Shown here: piece by piece, positions 30,552 through 43,207 of the stretch | Position numbering within the stretch: position 1 is the stretch's first letter | Layout: every line of letters begins with the position of its first letter | Assembly (NCBI RefSeq): GCF_000017405.1 | Contig: NC_009667.1 | Location: 1,149,501-1,213,500, forward strand | DNA: 64,000 nt | Source of the DNA: Brucella anthropi ATCC 49188 | GTDB taxonomy: Bacteria; Pseudomonadota; Alphaproteobacteria; Rhizobiales; Rhizobiaceae | Reading direction: 5' to 3' | Position numbers and translations under genes: made by a program | The notes under the pieces: generated by a model | Databases searched by the model: none | Told to the model about the DNA's origin: nothing | What the model saw: the letters and a program-made list of their open reading frames with translations, nothing else

Positions 30552-30594
30552 GCGCATCTTATCCGAAAACCGGTTTCCACTTTTCTGGATGCGC
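30552..30594 (-). repeat. intergenic palindromic repeat (short inverted copy)
   Basis: GCGCATC...GATGCGC ends around CCGAAAACCGGTTTCCACTT; the reverse complement is the left half of the copy at 13153. Confidence 0.65.
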
Positions 30595-31385
30595 TATTCT
30601 GCTGTCCAGCCGCCATCGACAGGAATGGCAGCGCCATTGATCTGCGCTGCCGCATCGCTTGCGAGGAAAGCGGCAAGGGCGCCGATCTGTGCGGTGGTGA
30701 CGAATTCCTTCGTCGGCTGCTTATCTAGCATCACTTCGCGGATCACGGTTTCGCGGTCCATGTGGTAGGCCTTCATCTGGTCCGGTATCTGCGCTTCGAC
30801 AAGCGGCGTCAGCACATAGCCGGGACAGATGGAATTGGCCGTGATCTTTGCGGTTGCAAGTTCCAGCGCCAGTGTTTTGGTAAAACCGACAATGCCATGC
30901 TTGGCGGCAACATAAGCCGACTTGAACGGCGATGCCACGAGGCCGTGGGCTGAAGCGATATTGATAATGCGGCCCCAGCCAGTCTTGCGCATATGCGGGA
31001 TCGAGGCAGCCGAGGTGTGAAAGGCCGATGTCAGGTTTATCGCGATGATGCGGTCCCATTGTTCGGCCGGAAACTCCTCGACGGGAGACACATGCTGGAT
31101 ACCGGCGTTGTTGACGAGAATGTCCACACTGCTGAACTGCTTTACCGTTTCTGCGATCAGTGCGCGGCATTGGTCGGCCTTCGACATGTCGGCCGCAATA
31201 TAGACCACGCTGACGCCATGTTCCTCGCCGAGCTTGCGTGCGAGGGTATGATCCTCCTCACGGTCGGTGAAAGAGTTGATCACGACGTTGTGTCCTGCCG
31301 CCGCCAGCGCATGGGCTATACCGAGGCCGATCCCGGAATTCGATCCGGTGACGATTGCGGTCTTGCAGGCAGATGCAGCATTCAT
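30594..31385 (-). CDS. bdhA: 3-hydroxybutyrate dehydrogenase (SDR family)
   Basis: A 263-residue short-chain dehydrogenase that oxidises D-3-hydroxybutyrate to acetoacetate in polyhydroxybutyrate/ketone turnover. NAD-binding TGSNSGIGLGIA, NNAGIQHVSPVEEFP, and catalytic Ser...YVAAKHG. The sequence QHVSPVEEFP with SICPGYVLTPLVEAQIPDQ is characteristic of 3-hydroxybutyrate dehydrogenases. The start at 31385 has AAGGAGG; the open frame extends further upstream into non-coding DNA. Divergent from ispG; three tandem 16-bp repeats lie between. Confidence 0.9.
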   Translation of the reverse strand: MNAASACKTAIVTGSNSGIGLGIAHALAAAGHNVVINSFTDREEDHTLARKLGEEHGVSVVYIAADMSKADQCRALIAETVKQFSSVDILVNNAGIQHVSPVEEFPAEQWDRIIAINLTSAFHTSAASIPHMRKTGWGRIINIASAHGLVASPFKSAYVAAKHGIVGFTKTLALELATAKITANSICPGYVLTPLVEAQIPDQMKAYHMDRETVIREVMLDKQPTKEFVTTAQIGALAAFLASDAAAQINGAAIPVDGGWTAE

Positions 31386-31466
31386 GCGTGATTTCCTCCT
31401 TGTTCCCGGCGACATAATGAGAGGGCGACAAGGCAACGGCAAGCGATTATATAAAGCGAGAGCCGG

Positions 31467-31514
31467 ATATACGCAGACCCAGATATATGCGGGCCTCAAT
31501 ATACGCGGGCGTTG
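31467..31514. repeat. three contiguous 16-bp direct repeats (operator candidate)
   Basis: Units ATATACGCAGACCCAG, ATATATGCGGGCCTCA and ATATACGCGGGCGTTG at 31467, 31483 and 31499, in the divergent bdhA-ispG gap. Confidence 0.6.
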
Positions 31515-31557
31515 ACATTCGCGTCGCGCTGCGCCACCTGAGAACAGGTACAGTTAA

Positions 31558-34088
<2,531 letters not shown>

Positions 34089-34106
34089 GACGGACTCCTG
34101 CAAAAC

Positions 34107-34160
34107 GGTTTTAAAATGAAACCATTTTGCTTGTAGCGAAAAAGGTTTTATATTGCAACC
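34107..34160. promoter_or_regulatory. paired 17-bp dyads, HxlR operator candidate
   Basis: GGTTTTAAAATGAAACC (34107-34123) and GGTTTTATATTGCAACC (34144-34160), centres 37 bases apart, in the divergent MFS/HxlR promoter region. Confidence 0.65.
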
Positions 34161-34183
34161 AGATTGCAATCTGTGGAGTTAAC

Positions 34184-34642
34184 ATGGTTCGAAAGAAAAG
34201 CATGAAAGGCGATTATTGCCCGAGTGCGCGCGCGCTTGATGTGATCGGCGACTGGTGGTCGCTGCTGATCGTCCGTGAAGCCTTCGACGGCGTGACACGT
34301 TTCAGCGCCTTTCAGAAGAATCTCGGAATCGCCCGCAATATTCTCTCGGAACGTCTGCGCAAGCTGACGGGAGAGGGAATCATGGAATCCGTGCCAGACC
34401 CTAATGGTGGCGCGCATCAGGAGTATCGCCTGACGGCAAAAGGGCGCGATCTGCTGCCTGTCATCGTGTCGCTCAGGCAATGGGGAGAAAAGCATCTCTT
34501 TGCGCCGGGTGAAACTCATTCGCGTCTTGTCGACAGCGTTTCAGGCGAGGACGTGGCCGCGCTTGATGTGCGTTCTCAGGACGGGCGCATGCTTTCCGCT
34601 GACGATGTGGTTATCGTCAAGGTACGTGAAGACGATATTTAA
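34184..34642 (+). CDS. HxlR-family transcriptional regulator
   Basis: A 152-residue winged-helix regulator. The HxlR signature is complete: CPSARALDVIGDWWSLLIVREAFDGVTRFSAFQKNLGIARNILSERLRKLTGEGIME, with the single N-terminal cysteine (C12) that often senses redox or electrophiles. The wing HQEYRLTAKGRDLLPVI follows. ATG 34184 has GGAG upstream. It probably represses the divergent MFS gene and itself through the dyads at 34107-34160. The C-terminal ~35 residues are longer than in minimal HxlR proteins. Confidence 0.92.
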   Translation: MVRKKSMKGDYCPSARALDVIGDWWSLLIVREAFDGVTRFSAFQKNLGIARNILSERLRKLTGEGIMESVPDPNGGAHQEYRLTAKGRDLLPVIVSLRQWGEKHLFAPGETHSRLVDSVSGEDVAALDVRSQDGRMLSADDVVIVKVREDDI

Positions 34643-34670
34643 GTCGTTGTTTTTACACATTTTCTTGAGA

Positions 34671-34702
34671 AAAATCGGTTCCCGCTTGCGGGAGACATGC
34701 TT
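34671..34702 (-). repeat. intergenic palindromic repeat (short fragment)
   Basis: AAAATCGGTTCCCGCTTGCG followed by GGAGACATGC; matches part of the inverted copy at 5161. Confidence 0.55.
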
Positions 34703-35616
34703 TAGCTCTGCCGTTCGGCGATGAAGCGGGCGGCCTGCTTCAGGATATCCGCATCCTTGCCAAAAGGTGCCAGCAAGCTTTCCGCCTGGGCAACCAGTCC
34801 GGACAGTTGCTTGCGGGTCCAGTCGATGCCGTGGAGTGAAACCAGCGTGGCCTTTCCGGCGGCGGCATCTTTACCAGTGGCCTTGCCCATCGCCTCGGCG
34901 TCGGCGGTCACGTCCAGAAGATCGTCCGCCAGCTGGAAGGCAAGGCCAATAGCGGAGCCGAATTCGGCCATGCGCTCGCGGTCTTCGCTGGATGCATTGG
35001 CGATGATGGCTCCGGCCTCGCAGGCGAAGCGGATCAATGCGCCAGTCTTCATTGCCTGCAACGTGATGATGCCGGCTTCGTCAGGCTTGCTGGTTTCGGC
35101 CATCAGATCGAGAGCCTGTCCGCCCACCATGCCACCGAGACCGGATGCACGGGCGAGCGCTGAAACCAGTTGCAGGCGAATTGCTGCATCGAGATCGGTT
35201 TCATCCGACGAGATGATATCGAAAGCATAGGTCAGAAGGCCGTCACCGGCCAGAATGGCGGCAGCTTCATCAAATGCCTTGTGCACGGTCGGCTGGCCGC
35301 GCCGCAGGTCATCGTCATCCATGGCTGGCAGATCGTCATGGACAAGCGAATAGCAGTGAATGCATTCGAGCGCGGCTGCAACACGCAGAACGGCGTCGCT
35401 ACCTTTGCCGAACAAAGCGGCACTTTCGACAACGAGAAAAGGCCGGAGGCGCTTGCCACCGTTCAGGACACCATGCCGCATGGCGGCGAGCAGCCGTTCC
35501 GGGCGGGCGATTTCTCCCGTCTTGAGGCGCTGGTCCAGAAGGCCCGTCAGTGCCATTTCTACTTCCATGGCACGATGGTTGAGAATGGCGGTGAAATCGG
35601 TCGACAGCTTTTCCAT
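34702..35616 (-). CDS. ispA: polyprenyl (farnesyl/geranylgeranyl) diphosphate synthase
   Basis: A 304-residue trans-prenyltransferase that condenses isopentenyl diphosphate units. First aspartate-rich motif DDLPAMDDDD with the upstream HCYSLVH, second motif QLADDLLD, and NGGKRLRPFLV binding region. Start: ATG 35616 (MEKLSTDF) fits family length; a TTG at 35652 would add 12 residues, and neither has a strong ribosome site. Chain length (C15 versus C20) cannot be assigned with certainty, though the IspA type is the common one. Convergent with HxlR and divergent from mtgA. Confidence 0.92.
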   Translation of the reverse strand: MEKLSTDFTAILNHRAMEVEMALTGLLDQRLKTGEIARPERLLAAMRHGVLNGGKRLRPFLVVESAALFGKGSDAVLRVAAALECIHCYSLVHDDLPAMDDDDLRRGQPTVHKAFDEAAAILAGDGLLTYAFDIISSDETDLDAAIRLQLVSALARASGLGGMVGGQALDLMAETSKPDEAGIITLQAMKTGALIRFACEAGAIIANASSEDRERMAEFGSAIGLAFQLADDLLDVTADAEAMGKATGKDAAAGKATLVSLHGIDWTRKQLSGLVAQAESLLAPFGKDADILKQAARFIAERQS

Positions 35617-35794
35617 GTCAAAGGGGATGGACGAAAGCGCTGATTTGGTCAACTGGCCACAACGATCAGCACAGGCTTTTTCATTTGAACGTCACGAAAC
35701 GGCGTGTTTCGACTTGTTTCCCCGGTTGGATTATGGAATCCGGTTCAAACTTATTAAGGAATGGTTTATGTCGCTTGGGGGAAGGTAGCAGGCG

Positions 35795-36529
35795 GTGGCA
35801 GTGGCAAAAATCATCATCAAGAGCAAAGATGGACGCAATTATCTGGCGGATCCTGTTTGGGGTGCCCGGATTGCTCTCGCGCTCAAGATTCTGGTGATTC
35901 TGGCCGTGCTGCCGATTTTCCTGCTTTTCGTCTATTCCGTACCCTTTGTCCGCCCGATCTCGACCCTGATGGTCAAGGACTATGTTCTGTTTCAGGGCGT
36001 GGACCGGAGATGGGTCAGTATCGACGATATCGCGCCGGTTCTTGTCAATTCGGTAATGATGGCCGAGGACGGCCAGTTCTGCAGCCATGGCGGGGTGGAC
36101 TGGCATCAGCTGGGGCTGGTTCTGGACGATACGGGCGAGGGTGGTCCGAGCCGCGGCGCTTCCACGATCACGATGCAGACCGTGAAGAACCTCTTCCTGT
36201 GGAATGGGCGCTCCTATGTCCGCAAGGGGCTCGAATTTCCGCTGGCGCTGGCTGCCGACGGTATTCTGTCCAAAAAGCGCATTATGGAAATCTATCTCAA
36301 TATCGCCGAGTGGGGACCGGGCATTTACGGAATCGAGGCCGCAGCCCAGCATCATTTCAAGCGCCCGGCAGCAAAACTCAATGCACAGCAATCCGCGCTA
36401 CTTGCCGTCACGCTGCCAAACCCGGCCTTGCGCAACCCCGCCAAGCCGACGCGCAACATGCAGCGCATTGCCCGGATCGTCGCCGGACGCGCCGCACGGT
36501 CAGGTCCCTATGTGGTTTGCGTGCAATAA
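35795..36529 (+). CDS. mtgA: monofunctional biosynthetic peptidoglycan transglycosylase
   Basis: A 244-residue glycosyltransferase-51 enzyme that polymerises lipid II. One N-terminal membrane anchor ([26 protein letters not shown]), then the catalytic motifs [15 protein letters not shown] (essential Glu) and [17 protein letters not shown], and later [20 protein letters not shown]. No transpeptidase domain follows. Start GTG 35795 (a second GTG lies two codons on). Length matches MtgA. Followed by rpmF. Confidence 0.95.
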   Translation: MAVAKIIIKSKDGRNYLADPVWGARIALALKILVILAVLPIFLLFVYSVPFVRPISTLMVKDYVLFQGVDRRWVSIDDIAPVLVNSVMMAEDGQFCSHGGVDWHQLGLVLDDTGEGGPSRGASTITMQTVKNLFLWNGRSYVRKGLEFPLALAADGILSKKRIMEIYLNIAEWGPGIYGIEAAAQHHFKRPAAKLNAQQSALLAVTLPNPALRNPAKPTRNMQRIARIVAGRAARSGPYVVCVQ

Positions 36530-36678
36530 ATGCATGATACGAAAAAAAGATAAGACTCCCGCTGGTCAAATGCCGTTAGAGCGTGTATAGGCACGTGACT
36601 TTCCGGAATTTTGTCCGATGTGACAGGCTCTTCGGGGCCGTGCCGGACGTTTATTGACCGATCAGTGGAGCTGAATCC

Positions 36679-36858
36679 ATGGCAGTACCAAAACGAAAAA
36701 CGTCTCCGTCGAAGCGTGGCATGCGTCGTTCGGCTGACGCTCTCAAGGCCCCGACCTATGTCGAGGACAAGAACTCGGGCGAACTTCGTCGTCCGCATCA
36801 TATCGATCTGAAGAGCGGTATGTATCGCGGCCGTCAGGTCCTCGAAGCCAAGGAATAA
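36679..36858 (+). CDS. rpmF: 50S ribosomal protein L32
   Basis: 59 residues beginning [21 protein letters not shown] and ending in a short basic tail, the standard L32 opening and length (alphaproteobacterial form without the zinc-cysteine pairs). GTGGAG lies upstream of the ATG. The terminator at 36894 follows. Confidence 0.95.
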   Translation: MAVPKRKTSPSKRGMRRSADALKAPTYVEDKNSGELRRPHHIDLKSGMYRGRQVLEAKE

Positions 36859-36893
36859 GTCTGACGCTGCATTGCAGCCGAAAGATGGTTTTC

Positions 36894-36934
36894 AAAAACG
36901 CCGTTTCCGGTTTCCGGAAGCGGCGTTTTCTTTT
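36894..36934 (+). terminator. terminator after rpmF
   Basis: AAAACGCCG...CGGCGTTTT long stem with an inner CCGG/CCGG extension and TTTTCTTTT tail. Confidence 0.85.
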
Positions 36935-36960
36935 GTGCGGTCTTCTCTGCAAGCTGCATG

Positions 36961-36984
36961 AAAAAGGCCGCATAAAGCGGCCTT
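36961..36984 (-). terminator. terminator of the GlcG-like gene
   Basis: On the minus strand AAGGCCGC / GCGGCCTT with a five-base loop, followed by a five-T run. Confidence 0.82.
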
Positions 36985-37006
36985 GATCGTGAGCTTTTGC
37001 TGAAAA

Positions 37007-37438
37007 TCAGCCTGCGTCTGATGCAAAGCCTGCGCCTTCGATACCGGAAATGGCTGCAATTTCGTCATTGTCTGATGTATCACCGGAAATGCCGACGGCA
37101 CCGAGGATTTCGCCGCCTGCATCCTTGATCAGAACGCCGCCCGGCACCGGCACGACCTTGCCGCCGGACACGCCCGACAAACCTTCCAGGAAGTGTGGAC
37201 GGTCCTTGGCCTGATTGTGCAGCCAGCGCGAGCCCGTTCCGACGGCGAGTGCACCGAAAGCCTTGCCCGAGGCGATCTCGAAACGAAGGATCGAAGTTCC
37301 GTCCTGCCGCTGAAACGCTTTCAGGTTTCCGCCTGCGTCAAAGACGGAGACAGCCAGCGGCTTCAGTTTCAGCTCGGCTGCCTTGGCAAAGGCACCAGCA
37401 ATAATCCCATTGGCTTGTTCGAGCGTCAGTGAAGTCAT
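37007..37438 (-). CDS. GlcG/HbpS-family protein (DUF336)
   Basis: A 143-residue protein of the heme-binding GlcG/HbpS family: LTLEQANGIIAGAFAKAAELKLKPLAVSVFDAGGNLKAFQRQDG at the start, then SGKAFGALAVG and the conserved VPVPGGVLIKDAGGEILGAVGISGDTSDNDE. Family members form octamers, and some bind heme; here no signal peptide is visible, so it is likely cytoplasmic. It stands alone, divergent from the thiolase gene, with its own terminator. Function is uncertain. Confidence 0.87.
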   Translation of the reverse strand: MTSLTLEQANGIIAGAFAKAAELKLKPLAVSVFDAGGNLKAFQRQDGTSILRFEIASGKAFGALAVGTGSRWLHNQAKDRPHFLEGLSGVSGGKVVPVPGGVLIKDAGGEILGAVGISGDTSDNDEIAAISGIEGAGFASDAG

Positions 37439-37541
37439 GAATATCTCCTATTTATAGCTAAATGCAATTTAGCGATCATGACCGGCAATGCACACTCCAA
37501 TGCTGCTCGTCATGGGAAAAACACTTTATCGATTTTCATGA

Positions 37542-38807
<1,266 letters not shown>

Positions 38808-38828
38808 CCTTCTCCTTCACTGGAACAG

Positions 38829-38862
38829 AGGCGGACGGAGATTTGGCTCCGTCCGCCTTTTT
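38829..38862 (+). terminator. terminator after the thiolase gene
   Basis: AGGCGGACGGAG / CTCCGTCCGCCT perfect 12-bp stem, six-base loop, T-run. Confidence 0.93.
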
Positions 38863-39034
38863 GTTTCCGCAATGAGACGTTTGAAATCGCTGGCGTCGGT
38901 ATGGTGGCTTTGTCAGAAAGTTAACGCGAAACCGATGAGACGGTGCTCAAAGTCTGTTTAATACTGGTTTTCTATGGCGCATTGCGATCACGGACTACCA
39001 GATGTGGTGAGAACAAACGGAGAAACTTTGCAGA

Positions 39035-39060
39035 TCAGCGATTCGTCGCCGATTCGTTCC
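39035..39060. repeat. 26-bp direct repeat, copy A
   Basis: Begins TCAGCGATTCGTCGCC and ends GATTCGTTCC; identical to 39317-39342. It contains GATTC twice, eleven bases apart. Confidence 0.85.
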
Positions 39061-39316
39061 GGCTTTGGCCTGAAGGTTAACGAGAATCGAGTTTCCATCC
39101 GCTTCGGCATTAACGAACTATCAGTAATCATTAAGATTTTCTGAAGAATTGCATTGTAATCGGAACAGCCTGTTGACAGGTTTTGCCAAAAGTTAACGGC
39201 GGTGTTGTTCCGCGTCGGGAGAACGAGGAAAAGCGGAACATCCGATTCATTATGTTGTGGGGTTTTGTGTTAGGCTTACTATATGTTGCCGTGAACAAAA
39301 GGCGAAGCTCTCTGAG

Positions 39317-39342
39317 TCAGCGATTCGTCGCCGATTCGTTCC
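39317..39342. repeat. 26-bp direct repeat, copy B
   Basis: Identical to copy A at 39035. Flanked by GAGTC on both sides, giving four GANTC sites in 35 bases. Confidence 0.85.
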
Positions 39343-39524
39343 AGAGTCGTTCCAATCGTTAATCGACAAGTTATTGACCGGCTGCAGATCGGTCGCCGAA
39401 AGGTTGGCAACTCGTCCATACTGAAACTTAACAGGAGCGCTTTCGGTGCAGGTCGTATAGTGCTATCGCAAGAACCAGCATCCAGCCCGTGACGGGCGCT
39501 TGTACCGGGAATCCGATTATTGGC

Positions 39525-42500
39525 ATGAACCAACTCCCTGCCCATGATTTGCCGCTGACCTTGAGTGGCCGCGATGTGACTGCGGTACTTGGGCCGACCA
39601 ATACCGGCAAAACGCATCTGGCCATCGAACGCATGCTGTCGCATGGAAGCGGGATGATCGGCCTGCCGCTGCGCCTTCTGGCGCGCGAGGTCTATAACCG
39701 CGTGGTGGAACGGGTCGGGGCGGCCAATGTCGCGCTGGTCACGGGTGAGGAAAAGATCGTGCCGCCTGGCGCGCGCTATTCCGTCTGCACGGTCGAGGCC
39801 ATGCCGCGCCGCACTGATGTGGCTTTTGTGGCTATCGATGAAGTGCAGCTCGCCGGTGATCTGGAACGCGGGCATATATTCACCGACCGCATCCTGCATT
39901 TGCGGGGACGGCAGGAGACGCTCCTGCTTGGCGCTGGGACGATGCGCGGCATTCTGGAAAAGCTCTTGCGCGGCATCAATGTGGTAACGCGTCCGCGCCT
40001 GTCGCATCTGGCCTATGCTGGGGCCAAGAAGATTACCCGCCTGCCGAACCGTTCCGCCATTGTCGCCTTTTCTGCCGACGAGGTTTATGCGATTGCTGAA
40101 CTGATCCGCCGCCAGCGCGGTGGTGCTGCGGTGGTCATGGGCGCGCTCAGTCCGCGCACGCGCAATGCGCAGGTAGAGCTTTACCAGTCGGGTGACGTCG
40201 ATTTTCTGGTGGCGACCGATGCCATCGGCATGGGGCTCAATCTGGATGTTGACCATGTCGCCTTTGCGCAGAACCGCAAATTCGACGGTTATCAGTTCCG
40301 CGATCTGACGCCTGCCGAAGTTGGGCAGATAGCCGGGCGCGCTGGACGTCATCTGCGTGACGGCACATTCGGTGTGACCGGGCAGGTGCATCCATTCGAC
40401 GAAGAACTGGTCGAACGGGTGGAAGCGCATAATTTCGATCCGGTGAAAGTTCTGCAGTGGCGCACGGCGCGTTTCGACTTTTCATCGCTCGATTCTCTGC
40501 GGTATTCTCTGGAAACGCCCGCACCGATTGAAGGATTGGCCAAGGCTTTGCCTGCCGTTGATCAACAAGCGCTTGAAAATTTGTCGAAAGACGAAGAGAT
40601 TGTGCGGCTCGCCAAGACACCGGCACGCATCGAGCTTTTGTGGGACGCCTGCGCGCTGCCCGATTATCGCAAGATCGCGCCGGCGCAGCATGCCGATATC
40701 ATTGCAACCATCTACCAGGATCTTGTCCGCCGAGGGAGCGTCGATGAAGATTATATGAGCGAACAGGTGCGCCGCGCCGATAGCACAGAGGGGGAAATTG
40801 ACACCCTGTCGCATCGTGTGGCGCAAATTCGAACCTGGACTTTTGTGTCGCACAGGCCGGGATGGCTTGCCGATCCGACACACTGGCAGGAAAAGACGCG
40901 CGAAATTGAGGACAGATTGTCCGACGCGCTGCATGAAAGGTTGACGAAACGCTTTGTAGACCGCAGGACAAGCGTGCTTATGAGGCGCCTGAGAGAGAAT
41001 GCCATGCTTGAAGCAGAAATCAGCCCGGCCGGAGACGTGATTGTCGAAGGCCACAATGTCGGGCAACTGGAAGGATTCCGTTTTACCGCTGACGTTCAGG
41101 CCGAGGGGCCGGACGCCAAGGCGGTGAAGTCGGCTGCACAAAAGGCGCTGGCCGCCGAGTTCGAACGTCGCGCGGAGCGCTTTGCTGCCGCGCCGAATGG
41201 CGATTTCGCGCTGGGCTCGGACGGCGTTATGCGCTGGGTTGGTGCAACGGTCGCAACGCTGGTTGCGGGCGATGACCTGCTGAAGCCGCGCGCGGTGATC
41301 CTGGCCGACGAACAGCTTACCGGAGCGGCGCGTGACAAGGTTGCCGCGCGTATTGAACGTTTCGTCGCTCATCATATCGAAACCATTCTGAAGCCGCTCA
41401 CCGATCTGGCTGCCGCCGATGCTCTGACCGGCATGACCCGCGGTCTTGCATTCCAGATCGTCGAGAATCTCGGCATTCTCCCGCGCCGCGATGTGGCAGA
41501 GGAAGTGCGCGGACTCGATCAGGATTCGCGTGCGGCGCTCCGTCGTCTCGGCGTGCGTTTCGGTGCCTATCACGTCTTCATGCCCATGCTGCTGAAGCCC
41601 GCTCCGGCTGGCCTCATCACGCTGCTCTGGGCGCTGAAGAACGATGGCCGCGAACGTGCCGGTTATGGCGATGTCGTGAACGTGCTGGCCGCTGGTCGCA
41701 CTTCGGTCGTCGTCGATCCGGCTTTCGATCCGATGTTCTACCGTCTGGCAGGCTATCGTGTGCTGGGCCGTCGCGCTGTGCGCATCGATATTCTGGAACG
41801 TCTTGCCGATCTCATTCGCCCGGCGCTTGCCTGGCGTCCGGGTTCCGGTGCGCGTCCGGATGGCGCTTATGACGGCGGACGTTTCATCGTCACGCCTGCC
41901 ATGATGTCGATTCTCGGTGCGACAACCGACGACATGGAAGAAATCCTGAAGAGCCTTGGCTATCGTCACGAGGCCATGGAAGCCGCTGCGGTCACGGCGA
42001 AGCTCGCCGAACTGGATGCTTTTGCGGCTGAAGCTGCAGTCAAGGAAATTGGCGCTTCGCCGGTCGCAGCGGCTGAGAAACCTGCCGTGCCAGCGGCTGA
42101 ACCTGTGCCTGCACCGGTTGTTGTCGCTGAAACGGAAACTGAAGCCAAAGCGGAAGAAGCTCCGGTGGCTGCAGAAGCCGCACCGGCAGGTGAAACCGCA
42201 GAAGCGGCGGCTGAAGAGCCAAAGCCTGTTCTTCTGTGGCGTCAGGGTCGTTTCGAAGGCCGCAACCGTAATCAGGACCAGAACCGTCAGCGTCAAAATC
42301 GCGGCAACCAGAATCGCGGTCATCAGAACCGTGATCAGGGCGGTGAAGCACGCAAGTCTGAAGGTGGTGCAGACCAGCAGGCGCGTAATGATCGCGGCGG
42401 CAAGCGCTTCGACAAGCAAAAGCGTCATGACGGCGAAGGCAAGCGCGAAGGCTCCAAGGGTGACTTCCGTGGTGGCAATCAGCGTCAGCCGAAGCGCGAT

Positions 42501-42608
42501 CACGGCCATCAGGGCGGCAAGCGCGTCGAGCAGGAACGTCCTGTACGTATCGATCCCGATTCGCCTTTCGCCAAGCTTCTGGCTCTGAAAGAACAGATGA
42601 AGAAGTAA
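39525..42608 (+). CDS. MgpS/Suv3-like DExH RNA helicase with Q/N/R/G-rich C-terminal tail
   Basis: A 1027-residue helicase. N-terminal motor: Walker A GPTNTGKT (23-30), AIDEVQLAGD, MGALSPRTRNAQVELYQSG, TDAIGMGLNLDVDHVAFAQ, and motif VI GQIAGRAGRHLRDG. This set matches Suv3-type RNA helicases; in Hyphomicrobiales the homologue is called MgpS. The central region (about 500-830) is a large helical part. The last ~120 residues are very polar and low complexity, rich in Q, N, R, G and K, like an RNA-binding disordered tail. ATG 39525 is chosen; a GTG 36 bases upstream is also in frame. The S4 protein gene starts two bases later. Confidence 0.85.
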   Translation: MNQLPAHDLPLTLSGRDVTAVLGPTNTGKTHLAIERMLSHGSGMIGLPLRLLAREVYNRVVERVGAANVALVTGEEKIVPPGARYSVCTVEAMPRRTDVAFVAIDEVQLAGDLERGHIFTDRILHLRGRQETLLLGAGTMRGILEKLLRGINVVTRPRLSHLAYAGAKKITRLPNRSAIVAFSADEVYAIAELIRRQRGGAAVVMGALSPRTRNAQVELYQSGDVDFLVATDAIGMGLNLDVDHVAFAQNRKFDGYQFRDLTPAEVGQIAGRAGRHLRDGTFGVTGQVHPFDEELVERVEAHNFDPVKVLQWRTARFDFSSLDSLRYSLETPAPIEGLAKALPAVDQQALENLSKDEEIVRLAKTPARIELLWDACALPDYRKIAPAQHADIIATIYQDLVRRGSVDEDYMSEQVRRADSTEGEIDTLSHRVAQIRTWTFVSHRPGWLADPTHWQEKTREIEDRLSDALHERLTKRFVDRRTSVLMRRLRENAMLEAEISPAGDVIVEGHNVGQLEGFRFTADVQAEGPDAKAVKSAAQKALAAEFERRAERFAAAPNGDFALGSDGVMRWVGATVATLVAGDDLLKPRAVILADEQLTGAARDKVAARIERFVAHHIETILKPLTDLAAADALTGMTRGLAFQIVENLGILPRRDVAEEVRGLDQDSRAALRRLGVRFGAYHVFMPMLLKPAPAGLITLLWALKNDGRERAGYGDVVNVLAAGRTSVVVDPAFDPMFYRLAGYRVLGRRAVRIDILERLADLIRPALAWRPGSGARPDGAYDGGRFIVTPAMMSILGATTDDMEEILKSLGYRHEAMEAAAVTAKLAELDAFAAEAAVKEIGASPVAAAEKPAVPAAEPVPAPVVVAETETEAKAEEAPVAAEAAPAGETAEAAAEEPKPVLLWRQGRFEGRNRNQDQNRQRQNRGNQNRGHQNRDQGGEARKSEGGADQQARNDRGGKRFDKQKRHDGEGKREGSKGDFRGGNQRQPKRDHGHQGGKRVEQERPVRIDPDSPFAKLLALKEQMKK

Positions 42609-42609
42609 A

Positions 42610-42999
42610 ATGACTGTAGATGCGGGCGCAAGACAGCGAATCGACAAGTGGCTGTTCTTCGCGCGCGTGGTCAAATCAAGATCGCTGGCGGCGAAACTCG
42701 CCGTCGGCGGCAAGGTCCGGGTCAACCGTGACAAGATCGAGCAGGCGGCTCATCAGGTGAAGGTTGGCGATGTGCTGACCATTACCCTCGACCGACGCAT
42801 CCTCGTTTACAAGATACTCGCTCCGGGGGAGCGTCGTGGTCCGGCGCCCGAAGCCCAACTGCTTTATGAAGATCTTACGCCTCCACCTGCATCCACTTCT
42901 ACGATATCGCCGGAGGCCGTAGCGCCGCAGCGCGAAAGCGGAGCCGGGCGCCCGACCAAGAAAGAACGTCGCGAAACGGATCGTTTACGCGGAAGCTGA
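42610..42999 (+). CDS. RNA-binding S4-domain protein (Hsp15-like)
   Basis: A 129-residue protein with an S4 RNA-binding motif at the N-terminus (QRIDKWLFFARVVKSRSLAAKLAVGGKVRVNRDKIEQAAHQVKVGDVLTI). A proline/arginine-rich tail (GAGRPTKKERRETDRLRG) resembles Hsp15-like proteins that bind free 50S subunits. Two bases after the helicase gene, so co-translated. Function in ribosome rescue is inferred from family. Confidence 0.85.
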   Translation: MTVDAGARQRIDKWLFFARVVKSRSLAAKLAVGGKVRVNRDKIEQAAHQVKVGDVLTITLDRRILVYKILAPGERRGPAPEAQLLYEDLTPPPASTSTISPEAVAPQRESGAGRPTKKERRETDRLRGS

Positions 43000-43207
43000 C
43001 ACGGACGCGTTGCCGCAGGCTCGTTGCGGCGGTGATGGAAATTGCGCATCAAACCGTTCTGGCGAAAGCGTTTTCCAAGCAAAAGCCGTCAAACGAAATG
43101 CTGTTTCAGATGTGCGTTACTTCGTGACGTTGCGGCGTTTGTACCCTTGTCACGGCAGGATAAAATCGTTACCTCACGCATTGTCATAAAAGGGCATGGG
43201 CTGAGGC

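Larger units (their letters stand above)
38808..39524. other. GANTC-rich intergenic region before the helicase gene
   Basis: 717 bases without a gene. It contains a thiolase terminator, a 26-bp direct repeat (39035-39060 and 39317-39342), nine GANTC sites (39040, 39051, 39084, 39244, 39314, 39322, 39333, 39344, 39509) and several GTTAACG-type motifs. Confidence 0.7.

Noticed and set aside
31467..31514. CRISPR-like array of short repeats
   Set aside because: The three units are contiguous with no spacers and no cas genes are near.
38808..39524. Possible replication origin in the GANTC-rich region
   Set aside because: No DnaA boxes of the TTATCCACA type, no repABC, hemE or dnaA nearby; kept only as a methylation-site cluster.
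40482..42734. 750-codon open frame on the minus strand opposite the helicase gene
   Set aside because: The plus frame has complete helicase motifs; the minus product shows no recognised family features and spans an Arg/Gln-rich tail.
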